From an uncultured Sulfitobacter sp. (GTDB lineage: Bacteria; Pseudomonadota; Alphaproteobacteria; Rhodobacterales; Rhodobacteraceae): a DNA stretch of 64,000 bases. A program made the translations under genes and the position numbers. Under the pieces are notes generated by a model that was given only the letters and a program-made list of their open reading frames with translations, was not told where the DNA came from and did no database searches. Below are positions 11,622 through 19,228 of the stretch, in pieces. Position 1 is the first letter of the stretch, and each line of letters begins with the position of its first letter. Location: positions 186,001 through 250,000 of the forward strand of contig NZ_CANMQS010000003.1 of the NCBI RefSeq assembly GCF_947500075.1, given 5' to 3'.

Positions 11622-11665
11622 CGAGTGTATTCCCCCATGGTCCGGGTCATTGTTCTTGACCCGCT

Positions 11666-11699
11666 TGCCCGGCATCCCCCCAGATGTCGGGCACTTTTT
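11666..11699 (+). terminator. Rho-independent terminator after the LysR gene
   Basis: GCCCGGCAT pairs with ATGTCGGGC (one G-U) around a short C-rich loop and is followed by CTTTTTA. The T-run runs into the stop codon of the convergent OmpA gene. Confidence 0.8.
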
Positions 11700-12627
11700 A
11701 TTCAGTGGTGCGGAGAATGACGACCTCAACCCGGCGGTTGGCATCGCGGCCTGCGGCGTCCAGATTACTGGCAAGGGGGGCAAGATACCCCATACCTTCG
11801 GCTTCCATCTGTGCGGGCGGGACGCCATAGACTTCAATCAGATGCTGCCGCACGGCCTGCGCGCGTCGACGGGACAGGCTGATGTTGCCCTCAAGACTGC
11901 CAACGCTGTCGGTGTGCCCTACCAGCGCAACGGTCAGGTCCGGACGGGACTTGAGGAAATCAGACAGGCGGTCCAGCGTCTCAAACGGTCCCTGCCCCAA
12001 TGCGGCAGCACCGGTTTCGAAATCCAGCGCCTCCAGCACCACATGGCCCCGCGCCAGCAGCGTCTGCCCCAGATTGCCTGAGGACAGTGGCGCGCCGGAA
12101 GGTGTGGTCGGGGAGGCCGTGACCGTTGTGGCCGCGCCGTTACCATCAGCCCCCGCATGAATGATCTGCACATAGGCCACCCCGGCAGATGTGCTGGCAA
12201 TGATGCTGACCACATCCCCCACACCCTGCCGGGCCGTGATGACGTGGTAGGCGCGGATATTGACATACATATTCGGTGCGGGCAGCACCTCGGTCGCGAA
12301 GCGAAAATCAAACCCGCCGCAGGCGTCTGCGGTGCAATCCAGCAGCACTTCGAACCCGGCAGCCTGCAATTGCTCCCGCAGCGGGGCGAGCACTTGCAGC
12401 GGGGTTTGTCCCGGCGCATCCAGCCGCCATGCGGCCCGGCGCACTGCGCCTTCAACGCTCAACGTCTCCACAGCGCCTTCTGCAAAGGGGCTGACCGGCG
12501 CGGCGTAGCGGTCCAGATCGGTGTTGCGCTCCGCCAACAGCAGAGCCGGGGCAGGCAACGACAGTTCAAGTGCAGCCAGCGGTGTGGCAGCCATCAACAC
12601 TCCAAGCGCGGCACCCGCGCGGATCAT
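11698..12627 (-). CDS. Secreted OmpA-domain protein
   Basis: A 309-residue protein with an N-terminal signal peptide (MIRAGAALGVLMAATPLAALE, cleavage about residue 19-20). A 160-residue N-terminal region of unknown fold contains a cysteine pair (C98, C103). The C-terminal OmpA/MotB-like peptidoglycan-binding domain (about 195-305) has VALVGHTDSVGSLEGNISLSRRRA and NRRVEVVIL. Probably a periplasmic or outer-membrane cell-wall-associated protein. The stop is at the LysR terminator, and its start overlaps the AhpD-like gene by 4 nt, so it is the distal gene of a four-gene minus-strand operon with the CinA-like, GNAT and AhpD-like genes. Confidence 0.82.
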   Translation of the reverse strand: MIRAGAALGVLMAATPLAALELSLPAPALLLAERNTDLDRYAAPVSPFAEGAVETLSVEGAVRRAAWRLDAPGQTPLQVLAPLREQLQAAGFEVLLDCTADACGGFDFRFATEVLPAPNMYVNIRAYHVITARQGVGDVVSIIASTSAGVAYVQIIHAGADGNGAATTVTASPTTPSGAPLSSGNLGQTLLARGHVVLEALDFETGAAALGQGPFETLDRLSDFLKSRPDLTVALVGHTDSVGSLEGNISLSRRRAQAVRQHLIEVYGVPPAQMEAEGMGYLAPLASNLDAAGRDANRRVEVVILRTTE

Positions 12628-13193
12628 CGCGCCTGTGCGTGGTATTCAGGGTTGGGCCGCATGTCAGTGCCGCTGGCCACCCGGTTGGTCATGTTGAAAA
12701 ATCCCGTCACACTGGCAATGTCCCAGATGTCACGGTCACTGAACCCATGCGCGCGCAACACTTCGCGGTCCGCTTCCACCACGCTGGCGCTTTCGCGGGT
12801 CAGCTTCAGCGCATAGTCCAGCATCGCCATCTGGCGCGCGTCGATGGGCGCAACTTTGTAATTCATCACCAGCGCCTCCCCCAACGCCGGGTTGCCTGAG
12901 AGTTGCCGGACCGCCGCACCATGGGCAACAAGGCAGTAGTAACACTTGTTGTGCGACGACACCGCGACGGCGATCATCTCCCGCTCCAGCTTGGTCAGCG
13001 CGCTGTCGCTCAGCATCAGGTCGTTATACATCGCGGTGAAGGCGTTCAGCTTTTCAACATCAAACGCATAGGCGCGCAGCACATTGGGGATCATGCCCAG
13101 CTTGTCCTGACAGACGTCAAAATACTTCTGCGTCGCTTCAGGCAGTGGATCTACCTGTGGCAAGTTCAAGGCGGTAGGCATGTCATGGGCCAT
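12624..13193 (-). CDS. AhpD-like peroxidase-related protein (carboxymuconolactone decarboxylase fold)
   Basis: A 189-residue protein of the uncharacterised peroxidase-related (YciW-like) family. The redox motif C84-YY-C87 followed by H91 (HNKCYYCLVAHG) matches the AhpD catalytic CxxC and relay histidine, which suggests a thiol-dependent peroxidase or disulfide reductase role in the cytosol. Overlaps the downstream OmpA gene by ATGA and lies 10 nt after a GNAT gene. The physiological reductant is unknown. Confidence 0.82.
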   Translation of the reverse strand: MAHDMPTALNLPQVDPLPEATQKYFDVCQDKLGMIPNVLRAYAFDVEKLNAFTAMYNDLMLSDSALTKLEREMIAVAVSSHNKCYYCLVAHGAAVRQLSGNPALGEALVMNYKVAPIDARQMAMLDYALKLTRESASVVEADREVLRAHGFSDRDIWDIASVTGFFNMTNRVASGTDMRPNPEYHAQAR

Positions 13194-13203
13194 CAGGGCT
13201 TCC

Positions 13204-13920
13204 TCAAGTTTGGGTTAACGCCCGGTAATGATACCGTCCGACTTCGGCAAAGCCCAGCGCGCGATAGAGGGCATTGGCAGGCGCGTTGTCCGCCACACAC
13301 AGAACGGTCATCACCGTGGCACCCTGTTCCTGTGCCCAGAACGCCGCGCGGCGCATGATCCACTCCGCGACACCCTGCCGCCGTTGATCCGGCAGGACCA
13401 CAAGACCATGCACCATGCAGACTTCCTGATCGACAGCCGCAAAGGCGGCGCCGGCGGGCTTGTCATTCCAGCGGCCAAAGACACCGACCTTGATATGGGC
13501 CCGCGCCATCACCGCGTGGCGGCCTGGACCGATCCCATCGGTGGCCCAGATATCGTTCATGATCGCCAGCGGCTCCCAGATGGTGAAGGCCGTGACGCTG
13601 GGGATAGGTTTGTCCGTCAATGCGGCGATCGGCAGATGATACATCACCGTTTCATCCCGCCGGATGTAGCCGCGGGCCTCCAGCATCGCGTCGAACGCAT
13701 CATCACCGGGACGCAGCTGAAACAAGGGCGTCTGATCCATGTGACGCATCGCCTGCTCGGCCGCGTCGATCTGCGCCTGTGTTACCGGGCCAAGCGCGGT
13801 GGCCGAGGATACCCGTTGCCCTCCGCCCTGCCCTTCGCGCAGCCGGAAACCGTCTGCATCGCGGGCCGACGCCGGGGGCCATGTTGCCTCCATCGCGCGC
13901 AGGATGCGATCTGGGGTCAC
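13204..13920 (-). CDS. GNAT-family N-acetyltransferase
   Basis: A 238-residue acetyltransferase. The C-terminal GNAT core (about 140-230) has the acetyl-CoA loop VVLPDQRRQGVAEWIMRRAAFWAQ and ADNAPANALYRALGFAEVGRYHYR. The N-terminal 100 residues resemble a degenerate second acetyltransferase half. GTG start overlapping the CinA-like stop (GTGA) implies translational coupling. Substrate unknown. Confidence 0.8.
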   Translation of the reverse strand: MTPDRILRAMEATWPPASARDADGFRLREGQGGGQRVSSATALGPVTQAQIDAAEQAMRHMDQTPLFQLRPGDDAFDAMLEARGYIRRDETVMYHLPIAALTDKPIPSVTAFTIWEPLAIMNDIWATDGIGPGRHAVMARAHIKVGVFGRWNDKPAGAAFAAVDQEVCMVHGLVVLPDQRRQGVAEWIMRRAAFWAQEQGATVMTVLCVADNAPANALYRALGFAEVGRYHYRALTQT

Positions 13921-14636
13921 GCGAATGACGCCCGCAGATCGGCCATGGCCGCTTCGACCATTCCCGCGTCCTGACCGCGCACCACCAGATTGGCGCCGTA
14001 GATGCCGTCTTTCTGAAAGGGATAGGACCCCAGCGACAGCAGCGGATACCGCTCTGCGACCACGCCCAGCGGTCCGGCCAGATCGCCCTCGCCGCGTTCA
14101 ACGCGCAGGGTGTCGCTGATCAGGGGATCGCCCCCGGTAAGCGTCGGCAGGATGGACGCAACCATCGCCTCAAATACCGCAGGCACGCCTGCCATGACAT
14201 GCACGTTGTCCAGGGTGAAGCCCGGTGCTGCGGAAACCGGATTGTCGATCAATGCGGCACCATCGGGGATCCGCGCCATGCGAAGACGCGCCGCGTTCAG
14301 CTCGGTCCCGGCTTTGTCGTAATGCGCAGCCAGAATGGCGCGGGCGTCTTCGCGCACGTCAATGGACCGCCCAAAGGCCGCAGCAATGCAATCGGCGGTG
14401 ATGTCATCATGTGTCGGGCCAATGCCGCCGCTGGTGAACACATTGTCATAGGCCTTTGCCAGCGCCTGCACCGCAGCGATGATCGTCGCCTTCTCGTCCC
14501 CCACCACACGCGCTTCTTTCAGATCAATCCCGGCAGCCGTCAGGGATTTGGCCAGATGGTTGGTGTTGGAATCCCGCGTGCGCCCTGACAGGATCTCATC
14601 CCCGATCACAAGCATGGCGGCAGTGGGATTTGGCAT
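13917..14636 (-). CDS. CinA-like/MoaB-fold competence-damage family protein (N-terminal domain only)
   Basis: A 239-residue protein with the molybdopterin-binding (MoCF) fold: AAMLVIGDEILSGRTRDSNTNHLAKSL at the N-terminus and FTSGGIGPTHDDITADCIAAAFG near residue 65. This is the N-terminal domain of CinA; the C-terminal NMN deamidase domain is absent. Related stand-alone proteins have been linked to nucleotide pyrophosphatase activity, but function here is uncertain. Start chosen because AAGGAGAGACCC immediately precedes the ATG at 14634-14636. First gene of the minus-strand operon, divergent from sfsA (46 nt apart). Confidence 0.8.
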   Translation of the reverse strand: MPNPTAAMLVIGDEILSGRTRDSNTNHLAKSLTAAGIDLKEARVVGDEKATIIAAVQALAKAYDNVFTSGGIGPTHDDITADCIAAAFGRSIDVREDARAILAAHYDKAGTELNAARLRMARIPDGAALIDNPVSAAPGFTLDNVHVMAGVPAVFEAMVASILPTLTGGDPLISDTLRVERGEGDLAGPLGVVAERYPLLSLGSYPFQKDGIYGANLVVRGQDAGMVEAAMADLRASFA

Positions 14637-14682
14637 GGGTCTCTCCTTGAGCACGGGCAGTCTTGGGTATAGGCCGGGACCC

Positions 14683-15396
14683 ATGCGCTTTCAAACCGAA
14701 CTTGTGCCCGCCCGCCTGATCCGCCGCTACAAACGCTTTCTGGCCGATTGCACGCTGGAGGATGGCCGGGAAGTGGTTGCCCATTGCGCCAATCCCGGTT
14801 CGATGATGGGGCTGGCTCTGGAAGGCAGCAAGATCTGGCTGGAGCCGAATGATGATCCGAAGAAAAAGCTGAAATACGGCTGGCGGTTGGTGGACCATGA
14901 GAACGGGCATTTCACCGGCGTTGATACGGCATTGCCGAACCGGGCCGTCCGGGCCGCGCTTGAAGCGCGGCAGATTGATTTGCTGGCCGCCTATGATCAG
15001 GTGCGGGCAGAGGTAAAATATGCCGAGACCTCGCGCATCGACTTTCTGCTGAGCGCGGACGGCCAGCCGGACGCCTATGTTGAGGTCAAAAGCGTCACGC
15101 TGTCACGCCAGCCCGGTCTGGCCGAATTCCCCGACAGTGTCACGGCCCGGGGGGCGAAACATCTGGGCGCATTGGCGCAGATGGCTCAGGCAGGGCACCG
15201 CGCGGTGCTGCTTTATCTTGTACAGCGGACAGATTGTACCCATGTGGTGATGGCGCGCGACATCGACCCCGCCTATGCTGACGCGCATGACGCTGCGACC
15301 GCAGCGGGCGTGGAGACATTGTGCCTTGGCACGACGATCACCCCGCAGGAGATACGCATTGCAGCCCCACTGGCCCTTGGGCGCCCGGCGCGGTAA
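14683..15396 (+). CDS. sfsA: SfsA family DNA/RNA nuclease-like protein
   Basis: A 237-residue SfsA homologue. Family features: RRYKRFLADCTLEDG with VVAHCANPGSMMGL at the N-terminus (OB-like), then the PD-(D/E)XK-like core DFLLSADGQPDAYVEVKSVTLSR and FPDSVTARGAKHLGAL. Named for sugar-fermentation stimulation in E. coli; the biochemical role is poorly defined, but the core suggests a nucleic-acid phosphodiesterase. Followed 16 nt later by map, so probably an sfsA-map operon. Confidence 0.92.
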   Translation: MRFQTELVPARLIRRYKRFLADCTLEDGREVVAHCANPGSMMGLALEGSKIWLEPNDDPKKKLKYGWRLVDHENGHFTGVDTALPNRAVRAALEARQIDLLAAYDQVRAEVKYAETSRIDFLLSADGQPDAYVEVKSVTLSRQPGLAEFPDSVTARGAKHLGALAQMAQAGHRAVLLYLVQRTDCTHVVMARDIDPAYADAHDAATAAGVETLCLGTTITPQEIRIAAPLALGRPAR

Positions 15397-15412
15397 AGAA
15401 GGCCAACGAACG

Positions 15413-16240
15413 ATGGAGAACCCGGTGAACGATCTGCACCCCGCCCGCACCACGAAGGATGGTATCCGCATTTATGACCCGGCTGATTTTGCCGGGATGC
15501 ACGCCGCCGGTCGGCTTGCCGCGACCATCCTCGATGAGGTCGCGCCTCATGTGGTGCCCGGCGTGACCACCGGCGCGCTTGACCAGATGATCGAAGATCA
15601 GGTGAACGCCGCTGGCGCAAAGTCGGCCACCATCGGGTACAAGGGGTACAAACATGCCTCCTGTATTTCCGTGAACCACGTGGTCTGCCACGGCATTCCC
15701 AGCGACAAGAAACTCAAGGATGGGGACATCCTGAATATCGACGTGACCGTGATCGTCGATGGCTGGTACGGCGATACCTCGCGGATGTATGTCGCAGGCA
15801 AGCTCGCCCGCAAGGCGGAGCGGTTGATTGAGGTGACCCACGACAGCCTGATGCGCGGGATTGCAGCGGTGAAACCCGGCAATACCTTTGGCGACATCGG
15901 GCACGCCATCCAGAGCTTTGTGGAAAGCCACCGCATGTCAGTCGTCACCGACTTCTGCGGGCATGGTCTGGGCCGCGTGTTCCACGCACCACCCAACGTA
16001 CTGCACTACGGCAAACCGGGTGTGGGCGCGGTGTTGGAACCGGGGATGTTTTTCACGATTGAGCCCATGGTGAACCTTGGTCGGGCTGAGACGAAAACCC
16101 TGTCTGACGACTGGACCGCCGTGACCCGCGACAAATCCCTGTCCGCCCAGTATGAGCATTCCGTCGGCGTGACCGAAGACGGGGTGGAGATTTTCACGCT
16201 GTCGCCCGCGGGCAAGTTCCACCCGACCTACGGCAGCTGA
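15413..16240 (+). CDS. map: Methionine aminopeptidase, type I
   Basis: A 275-residue cytosolic enzyme removing the initiator methionine. The dinuclear metal ligands are visible: two Asp in NIDVTVIVDGWYGDTSRMY, His in CGHGLGRVFHAPP, Glu in FTIEPM and Glu in QYEHSVGV. It lacks the N-terminal SH3-binding extension of eukaryotic enzymes. ATG at 15413 has AAGAAGG upstream; a GTG start 15 nt downstream is possible. Confidence 0.95.
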   Translation: MENPVNDLHPARTTKDGIRIYDPADFAGMHAAGRLAATILDEVAPHVVPGVTTGALDQMIEDQVNAAGAKSATIGYKGYKHASCISVNHVVCHGIPSDKKLKDGDILNIDVTVIVDGWYGDTSRMYVAGKLARKAERLIEVTHDSLMRGIAAVKPGNTFGDIGHAIQSFVESHRMSVVTDFCGHGLGRVFHAPPNVLHYGKPGVGAVLEPGMFFTIEPMVNLGRAETKTLSDDWTAVTRDKSLSAQYEHSVGVTEDGVEIFTLSPAGKFHPTYGS

Positions 16241-16431
16241 TCACCCTCTTTCGGTGCCGCTTGCATCATCCGTTTCATCAGCAGTGACAAGACCGTCTCA
16301 CCGCCCAACGGGGTGACGCAGTCGGAGATCAAAACCGGCGCGCCAAAGGGCTGCGGTTTGGGCAATGGCACCGACGGCGCGGGGCGGCTGCGCGCAATGC
16401 GCGGAATGGCGATGTAAGAGGCATCGGTCAT
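16228..16431 (-). CDS. Small hypothetical protein
   Basis: A 67-residue open frame without recognisable domain. It is basic and proline-rich at the N-terminus (IARSRPAPSVPLPKPQP) with a short hydrophobic middle (GAPVLISDCVTPLGGETVLSLLMKRMM). It overlaps the map stop by 13 nt and is divergent from the ArsR gene. No convincing ribosome-binding site. It may be real because the frame fills an otherwise empty 265-nt interval, but I cannot support a function. Confidence 0.4.
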   Translation of the reverse strand: MTDASYIAIPRIARSRPAPSVPLPKPQPFGAPVLISDCVTPLGGETVLSLLMKRMMQAAPKEGDQLP

Positions 16432-16471
16432 GCCCAAGTGATATACCCCGCTGGCGATTTTACAAAACACA

Positions 16472-16507
16472 TTGACAGGCGTTCATTATGTAATAATGTA
16501 ATTACAT
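16472..16507 (+). promoter_or_regulatory. Promoter with operator overlapping the ArsR start codon (candidate leaderless mRNA)
   Basis: A consensus -35 box TTGACA (16472-16477) is followed after 16 nt by TAATGT (16494-16499), which places the transcription start near the ATG at 16506. The 12-bp palindrome ATGTAATTACAT (16496-16507) covers the -10 box and the first two bases of the start codon, and a second ATGTAAT lies at 16488-16494. No Shine-Dalgarno precedes the ATG. The arrangement suggests autorepression and a leaderless transcript. Confidence 0.6.
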
Positions 16508-16853
16508 GTTTACCAATGAAGATATGGATTCGGTATTTCAGGCCCTCGCCCATGAAACCCGGCGTGCGATCCTTGACCGGTTGCGCGACAAGCCGGGGCT
16601 GGCGGTGGGTGAATTGGCGGCCAGCTTTGACGTCACGCGCATTGCAGTGATGAACCACCTGACGGTGCTGACAAACGCGGGCCTGATCACCAGCCAGAAA
16701 GACGGGCGCACGCGGCGGCTGTACCTCAATGCCATGCCCCTTCAGCTGATCTATGAGCGGTGGATTGACAGCTACTCCGCCCATTGGCTCGACCGGATGA
16801 GCCTGATCAAACAGACCGCGGAAGCGGTCGCTCAAAAAAGCGGAAAGACCTGA
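16506..16853 (+). CDS. ArsR-family (winged-helix) transcriptional repressor
   Basis: A 115-residue small repressor. The helix-turn-helix spans about residues 20-75 (FQALAHETRRAILDRLRDKPGLAVGELAASF...TRIAVMNHLTVLTNAGLI), followed by the wing SQKDGRTRRLYLN. No ArsR metal-binding cysteines are present, so it belongs to the non-metal subgroup that is typically paired with SRPBCC/AHSA1 proteins. The stop overlaps the next gene's ATG (TGATG). Its promoter carries a palindrome overlapping the start codon, suggesting negative autoregulation. Confidence 0.88.
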   Translation: MFTNEDMDSVFQALAHETRRAILDRLRDKPGLAVGELAASFDVTRIAVMNHLTVLTNAGLITSQKDGRTRRLYLNAMPLQLIYERWIDSYSAHWLDRMSLIKQTAEAVAQKSGKT

Positions 16854-17368
16854 TGACACCTGCCCCAAAATCCATCCAGCGCACCTTTATCGAAGCTCCC
16901 ATCGAAACCGTCTGGGCCACACTGGTGGCCACCGACAAACCGCTGCCGTTCTTCTTTGGCGCGGTCTGTGATACGACCGATGGCCTGAAACCCGGCGCCA
17001 AAATGCGCATGGTCCACCCCAACGGCAAGATCGCCATGGTCGTGGGGGAGGTCCTGACCTTTGAACCGCCCCACCGCTACGCGCATACGTTTCAGATGAC
17101 CAACATTGATGAACCGCCCTGCGTTGTGACCTATGAACTGGTGGAGAAAGACGGCGGCACGGAATTCAGCCTGATCATCGGCGATGCGGTTGCGGGCAGC
17201 AAGTTGCACAAGGAAATGGTGGGCGCGCAGGGCTATATCGCCAAGAACATCAAAGCGGTGGCCGAGACGGGCAAGCCTGCGTTCAGCGGGCGGATGGTGA
17301 CCCTGATGTCGCCGGTGATTGCGCTGATGTCCAAGTCCAAACAGCGGATTGAGCATTGGCCACTTTGA
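16853..17368 (+). CDS. SRPBCC (AHSA1-like) domain protein
   Basis: A 171-residue START/Bet v1-like ligand-binding protein. Family pattern: IQRTFIEAPIETVWATLVATDKPLPFFFG at the start, GAKMRMVHPNGKIAMVVGEVLTFEPPHRYAHTFQM in the middle, and a C-terminal long helix. Such proteins bind hydrophobic ligands; pairing with an ArsR repressor through a one-base overlap is a recurring two-gene module. Ligand unknown. Confidence 0.85.
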   Translation: MTPAPKSIQRTFIEAPIETVWATLVATDKPLPFFFGAVCDTTDGLKPGAKMRMVHPNGKIAMVVGEVLTFEPPHRYAHTFQMTNIDEPPCVVTYELVEKDGGTEFSLIIGDAVAGSKLHKEMVGAQGYIAKNIKAVAETGKPAFSGRMVTLMSPVIALMSKSKQRIEHWPL

Positions 17369-17380
17369 AGCGCCGCCTGT

Positions 17381-17420
17381 AACATTCTGAATTTTTTCAC
17401 CCTGAATAGGTAAGAATGTT
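17381..17420. promoter_or_regulatory. Inverted repeat upstream of the aminotransferase gene
   Basis: AACATTCT (17381-17388) and AGAATGTT (17413-17420) form perfect 8-bp arms separated by 24 AT-rich nt that include a TTTTTT run. They lie 51 nt before the aminotransferase start and 12 nt after the SRPBCC stop. Either an operator or a weak terminator. Confidence 0.4.
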
Positions 17421-17471
17421 TGCCATAATTTGCGAATCGTGTTTTCCCTAATACGTCAGGGAGGTTGACCT

Positions 17472-18680
17472 ATGGATTGGCACGATATTTTCGCAACCCG
17501 CATGGACCGGATGAAAGCGAGCGAGATTCGCGAGCTTTTGAAGCTGCTGGAGCAGCCCGATATCATTTCCTTTGCCGGCGGCATCCCAGATCCTGCGTTG
17601 TTTCCCGCACAGGCGTTCCGGGATGCAATGTCCGACGCGCTGTCGCCGGAGCGGCAGGCGACGGCATTGCAATATTCCGTCTCCGAAGGTTACGCACCGC
17701 TGCGGGACTGGATCGCGGGCCAGATGGCCAAAATCGGCGTGCCCTGTGACCGTGACAACATCCTGATCACCTCCGGCTCCCAACAGGCGCTGGATTATCT
17801 GGGTAAATTGATGCTTTCCCCCAATGACACAGCTTTGGTGGGATGGCCGACATATCTGGGCGCGCTTGGCGCGTTCAACGCCTATGAACCCAACTTTGAC
17901 CGCCTTGATCCCGGCAGCAACCGCACTGCTGAGGATTATGCCCAGACCGCCAAGGCAAACGGCGGCCGGGTGAAATTCGCCTATGCCTCCGTTGATTTTG
18001 CCAACCCGACGGGGCGCACGCTGGACCGGACAGCACGCGAGAACATCCTTGATCTGGCCGACAGGCTCGACATCGCGGTGATCGAAGATGCCGCCTATCA
18101 GGCGTTGCGCTATGACGGCGATCCGATCCCGCCGATGCTGGCGCTGGAGATTGCCCGCAAGGGCAGCATCGAAGACTGCCGTACGCTCTATTGCGGCAGT
18201 TTCTCCAAGACGCTTGCGCCAGGCTTGCGGTTGGGCTGGGTCTGTGCGGCGCAAGACGTGATCGGGCGGCTGGTGCTGATGAAACAGGCGTCAGACCTGC
18301 ATACCGCCACGCTGAACCAGATCGCCGTGGCAGAGGTCGCTGCACAGGGTTTTGATGCCCATACCGCCAACCTGCGTGAGGTTTATGCCGCGCGCCGTGA
18401 TGCGATGCTGGCCGCGCTTGAAACGTATATGCCCGAAGGGGTGACATGGACAAAACCCGAAGGGGGCATGTTCATCTGGCTGACCCTGCCGCGCGATATG
18501 GATGGCGCGACCTTGCTGGAGCAAGCGGTCAAACACCAGCGCGTCGCCTTTGTTCCCGGTCAGGCGTTCTTTGCGGATCGGTCCGGGGCAAATGCGCTGC
18601 GGTTGAGTTTTTCACTGGCAGATGACGCACAGATTGCCGAAGGCATCAAACGTCTGGGTGCTGCGATCCGGGCGGTTTAA
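17472..18680 (+). CDS. PLP-dependent class I/II aminotransferase (2-aminoadipate/KAT-type)
   Basis: A 402-residue fold-type I aminotransferase. FAGGIPDPALFP near residue 35 and QYSVSEGYAPLRDWIAGQM near 75 are typical of the LysN/2-aminoadipate and aromatic aminotransferase group. The Schiff-base lysine is K246 in GSFSKTLAPGLRLGW; the PLP-binding VDFANPTGRT and IEDAAYQALRYDG are present. It lacks the GntR domain of MocR regulators. GGGAGG precedes the ATG. Substrate is uncertain (lysine, 2-aminoadipate or aromatic amino acids). The stop overlaps rsmD's by 4 nt. Confidence 0.86.
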   Translation: MDWHDIFATRMDRMKASEIRELLKLLEQPDIISFAGGIPDPALFPAQAFRDAMSDALSPERQATALQYSVSEGYAPLRDWIAGQMAKIGVPCDRDNILITSGSQQALDYLGKLMLSPNDTALVGWPTYLGALGAFNAYEPNFDRLDPGSNRTAEDYAQTAKANGGRVKFAYASVDFANPTGRTLDRTARENILDLADRLDIAVIEDAAYQALRYDGDPIPPMLALEIARKGSIEDCRTLYCGSFSKTLAPGLRLGWVCAAQDVIGRLVLMKQASDLHTATLNQIAVAEVAAQGFDAHTANLREVYAARRDAMLAALETYMPEGVTWTKPEGGMFIWLTLPRDMDGATLLEQAVKHQRVAFVPGQAFFADRSGANALRLSFSLADDAQIAEGIKRLGAAIRAV

Positions 18681-19228
18681 CACCGCTCCAGCAGCGTCAC
18701 ATGGGTGTCGCCGTATTTGCGCGCATCCACACGGGCGAACCCCTCAGGGGCCTGTTGCGGCGCGTTTTCCTCCCAGACAATCAGCGCGTCTTCCGCAATC
18801 CAGCCGCCGTCCAAGGCCGCCAAGAGCGCCTTCTCCCCCATCCCCTTGCCATAAGGTGGATCGAGAAACACCAGATCAAAGGGGGCCATCGGCCAGGCCC
18901 CCAGCCGCGTTGCGTCATTGCGCATCACCTTGGCGCGGTCCTCCATCCGCAGCTTGGCGATGTTCTCTGCCAGCAGCCGTTGGCCCACGCGCCCGCTCTC
19001 AACAAACAACGCCTCCACCGCGCCGCGCGACAGGGCCTCAAGCCCCAGCGCACCGGTGCCGGCAAACAGATCAAGCACCCGCGCCCCGTCGATGACATCA
19101 CGGTGGGTCAGCATCGAAAACAGGCTCTCGCGCACCCGATCTGACGTGGGCCGAAGATGCGCGCCGGCATCGCCTTTGCCCACGGATGCCAGCGCCGTGC
19201 CGCGGTGGGTGCCCGCGATGATCCTCAC
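18677..19228 (-). CDS. rsmD: 16S rRNA (guanine-966 N2) methyltransferase
   Basis: A 183-residue RsmD-type methyltransferase acting on the 30S subunit. The N-terminal MRIIAGTHRGTAL and RPTSDRVRESLFSML are diagnostic; the SAM motif VLDLFAGTGALGLEALSRG and catalytic LVFLDPPYGKG are intact. GTG start overlapping the stop of the ferredoxin-reductase gene (GTGA). No rluB or coaD neighbour is seen. Confidence 0.93.
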   Translation of the reverse strand: MRIIAGTHRGTALASVGKGDAGAHLRPTSDRVRESLFSMLTHRDVIDGARVLDLFAGTGALGLEALSRGAVEALFVESGRVGQRLLAENIAKLRMEDRAKVMRNDATRLGAWPMAPFDLVFLDPPYGKGMGEKALLAALDGGWIAEDALIVWEENAPQQAPEGFARVDARKYGDTHVTLLERC

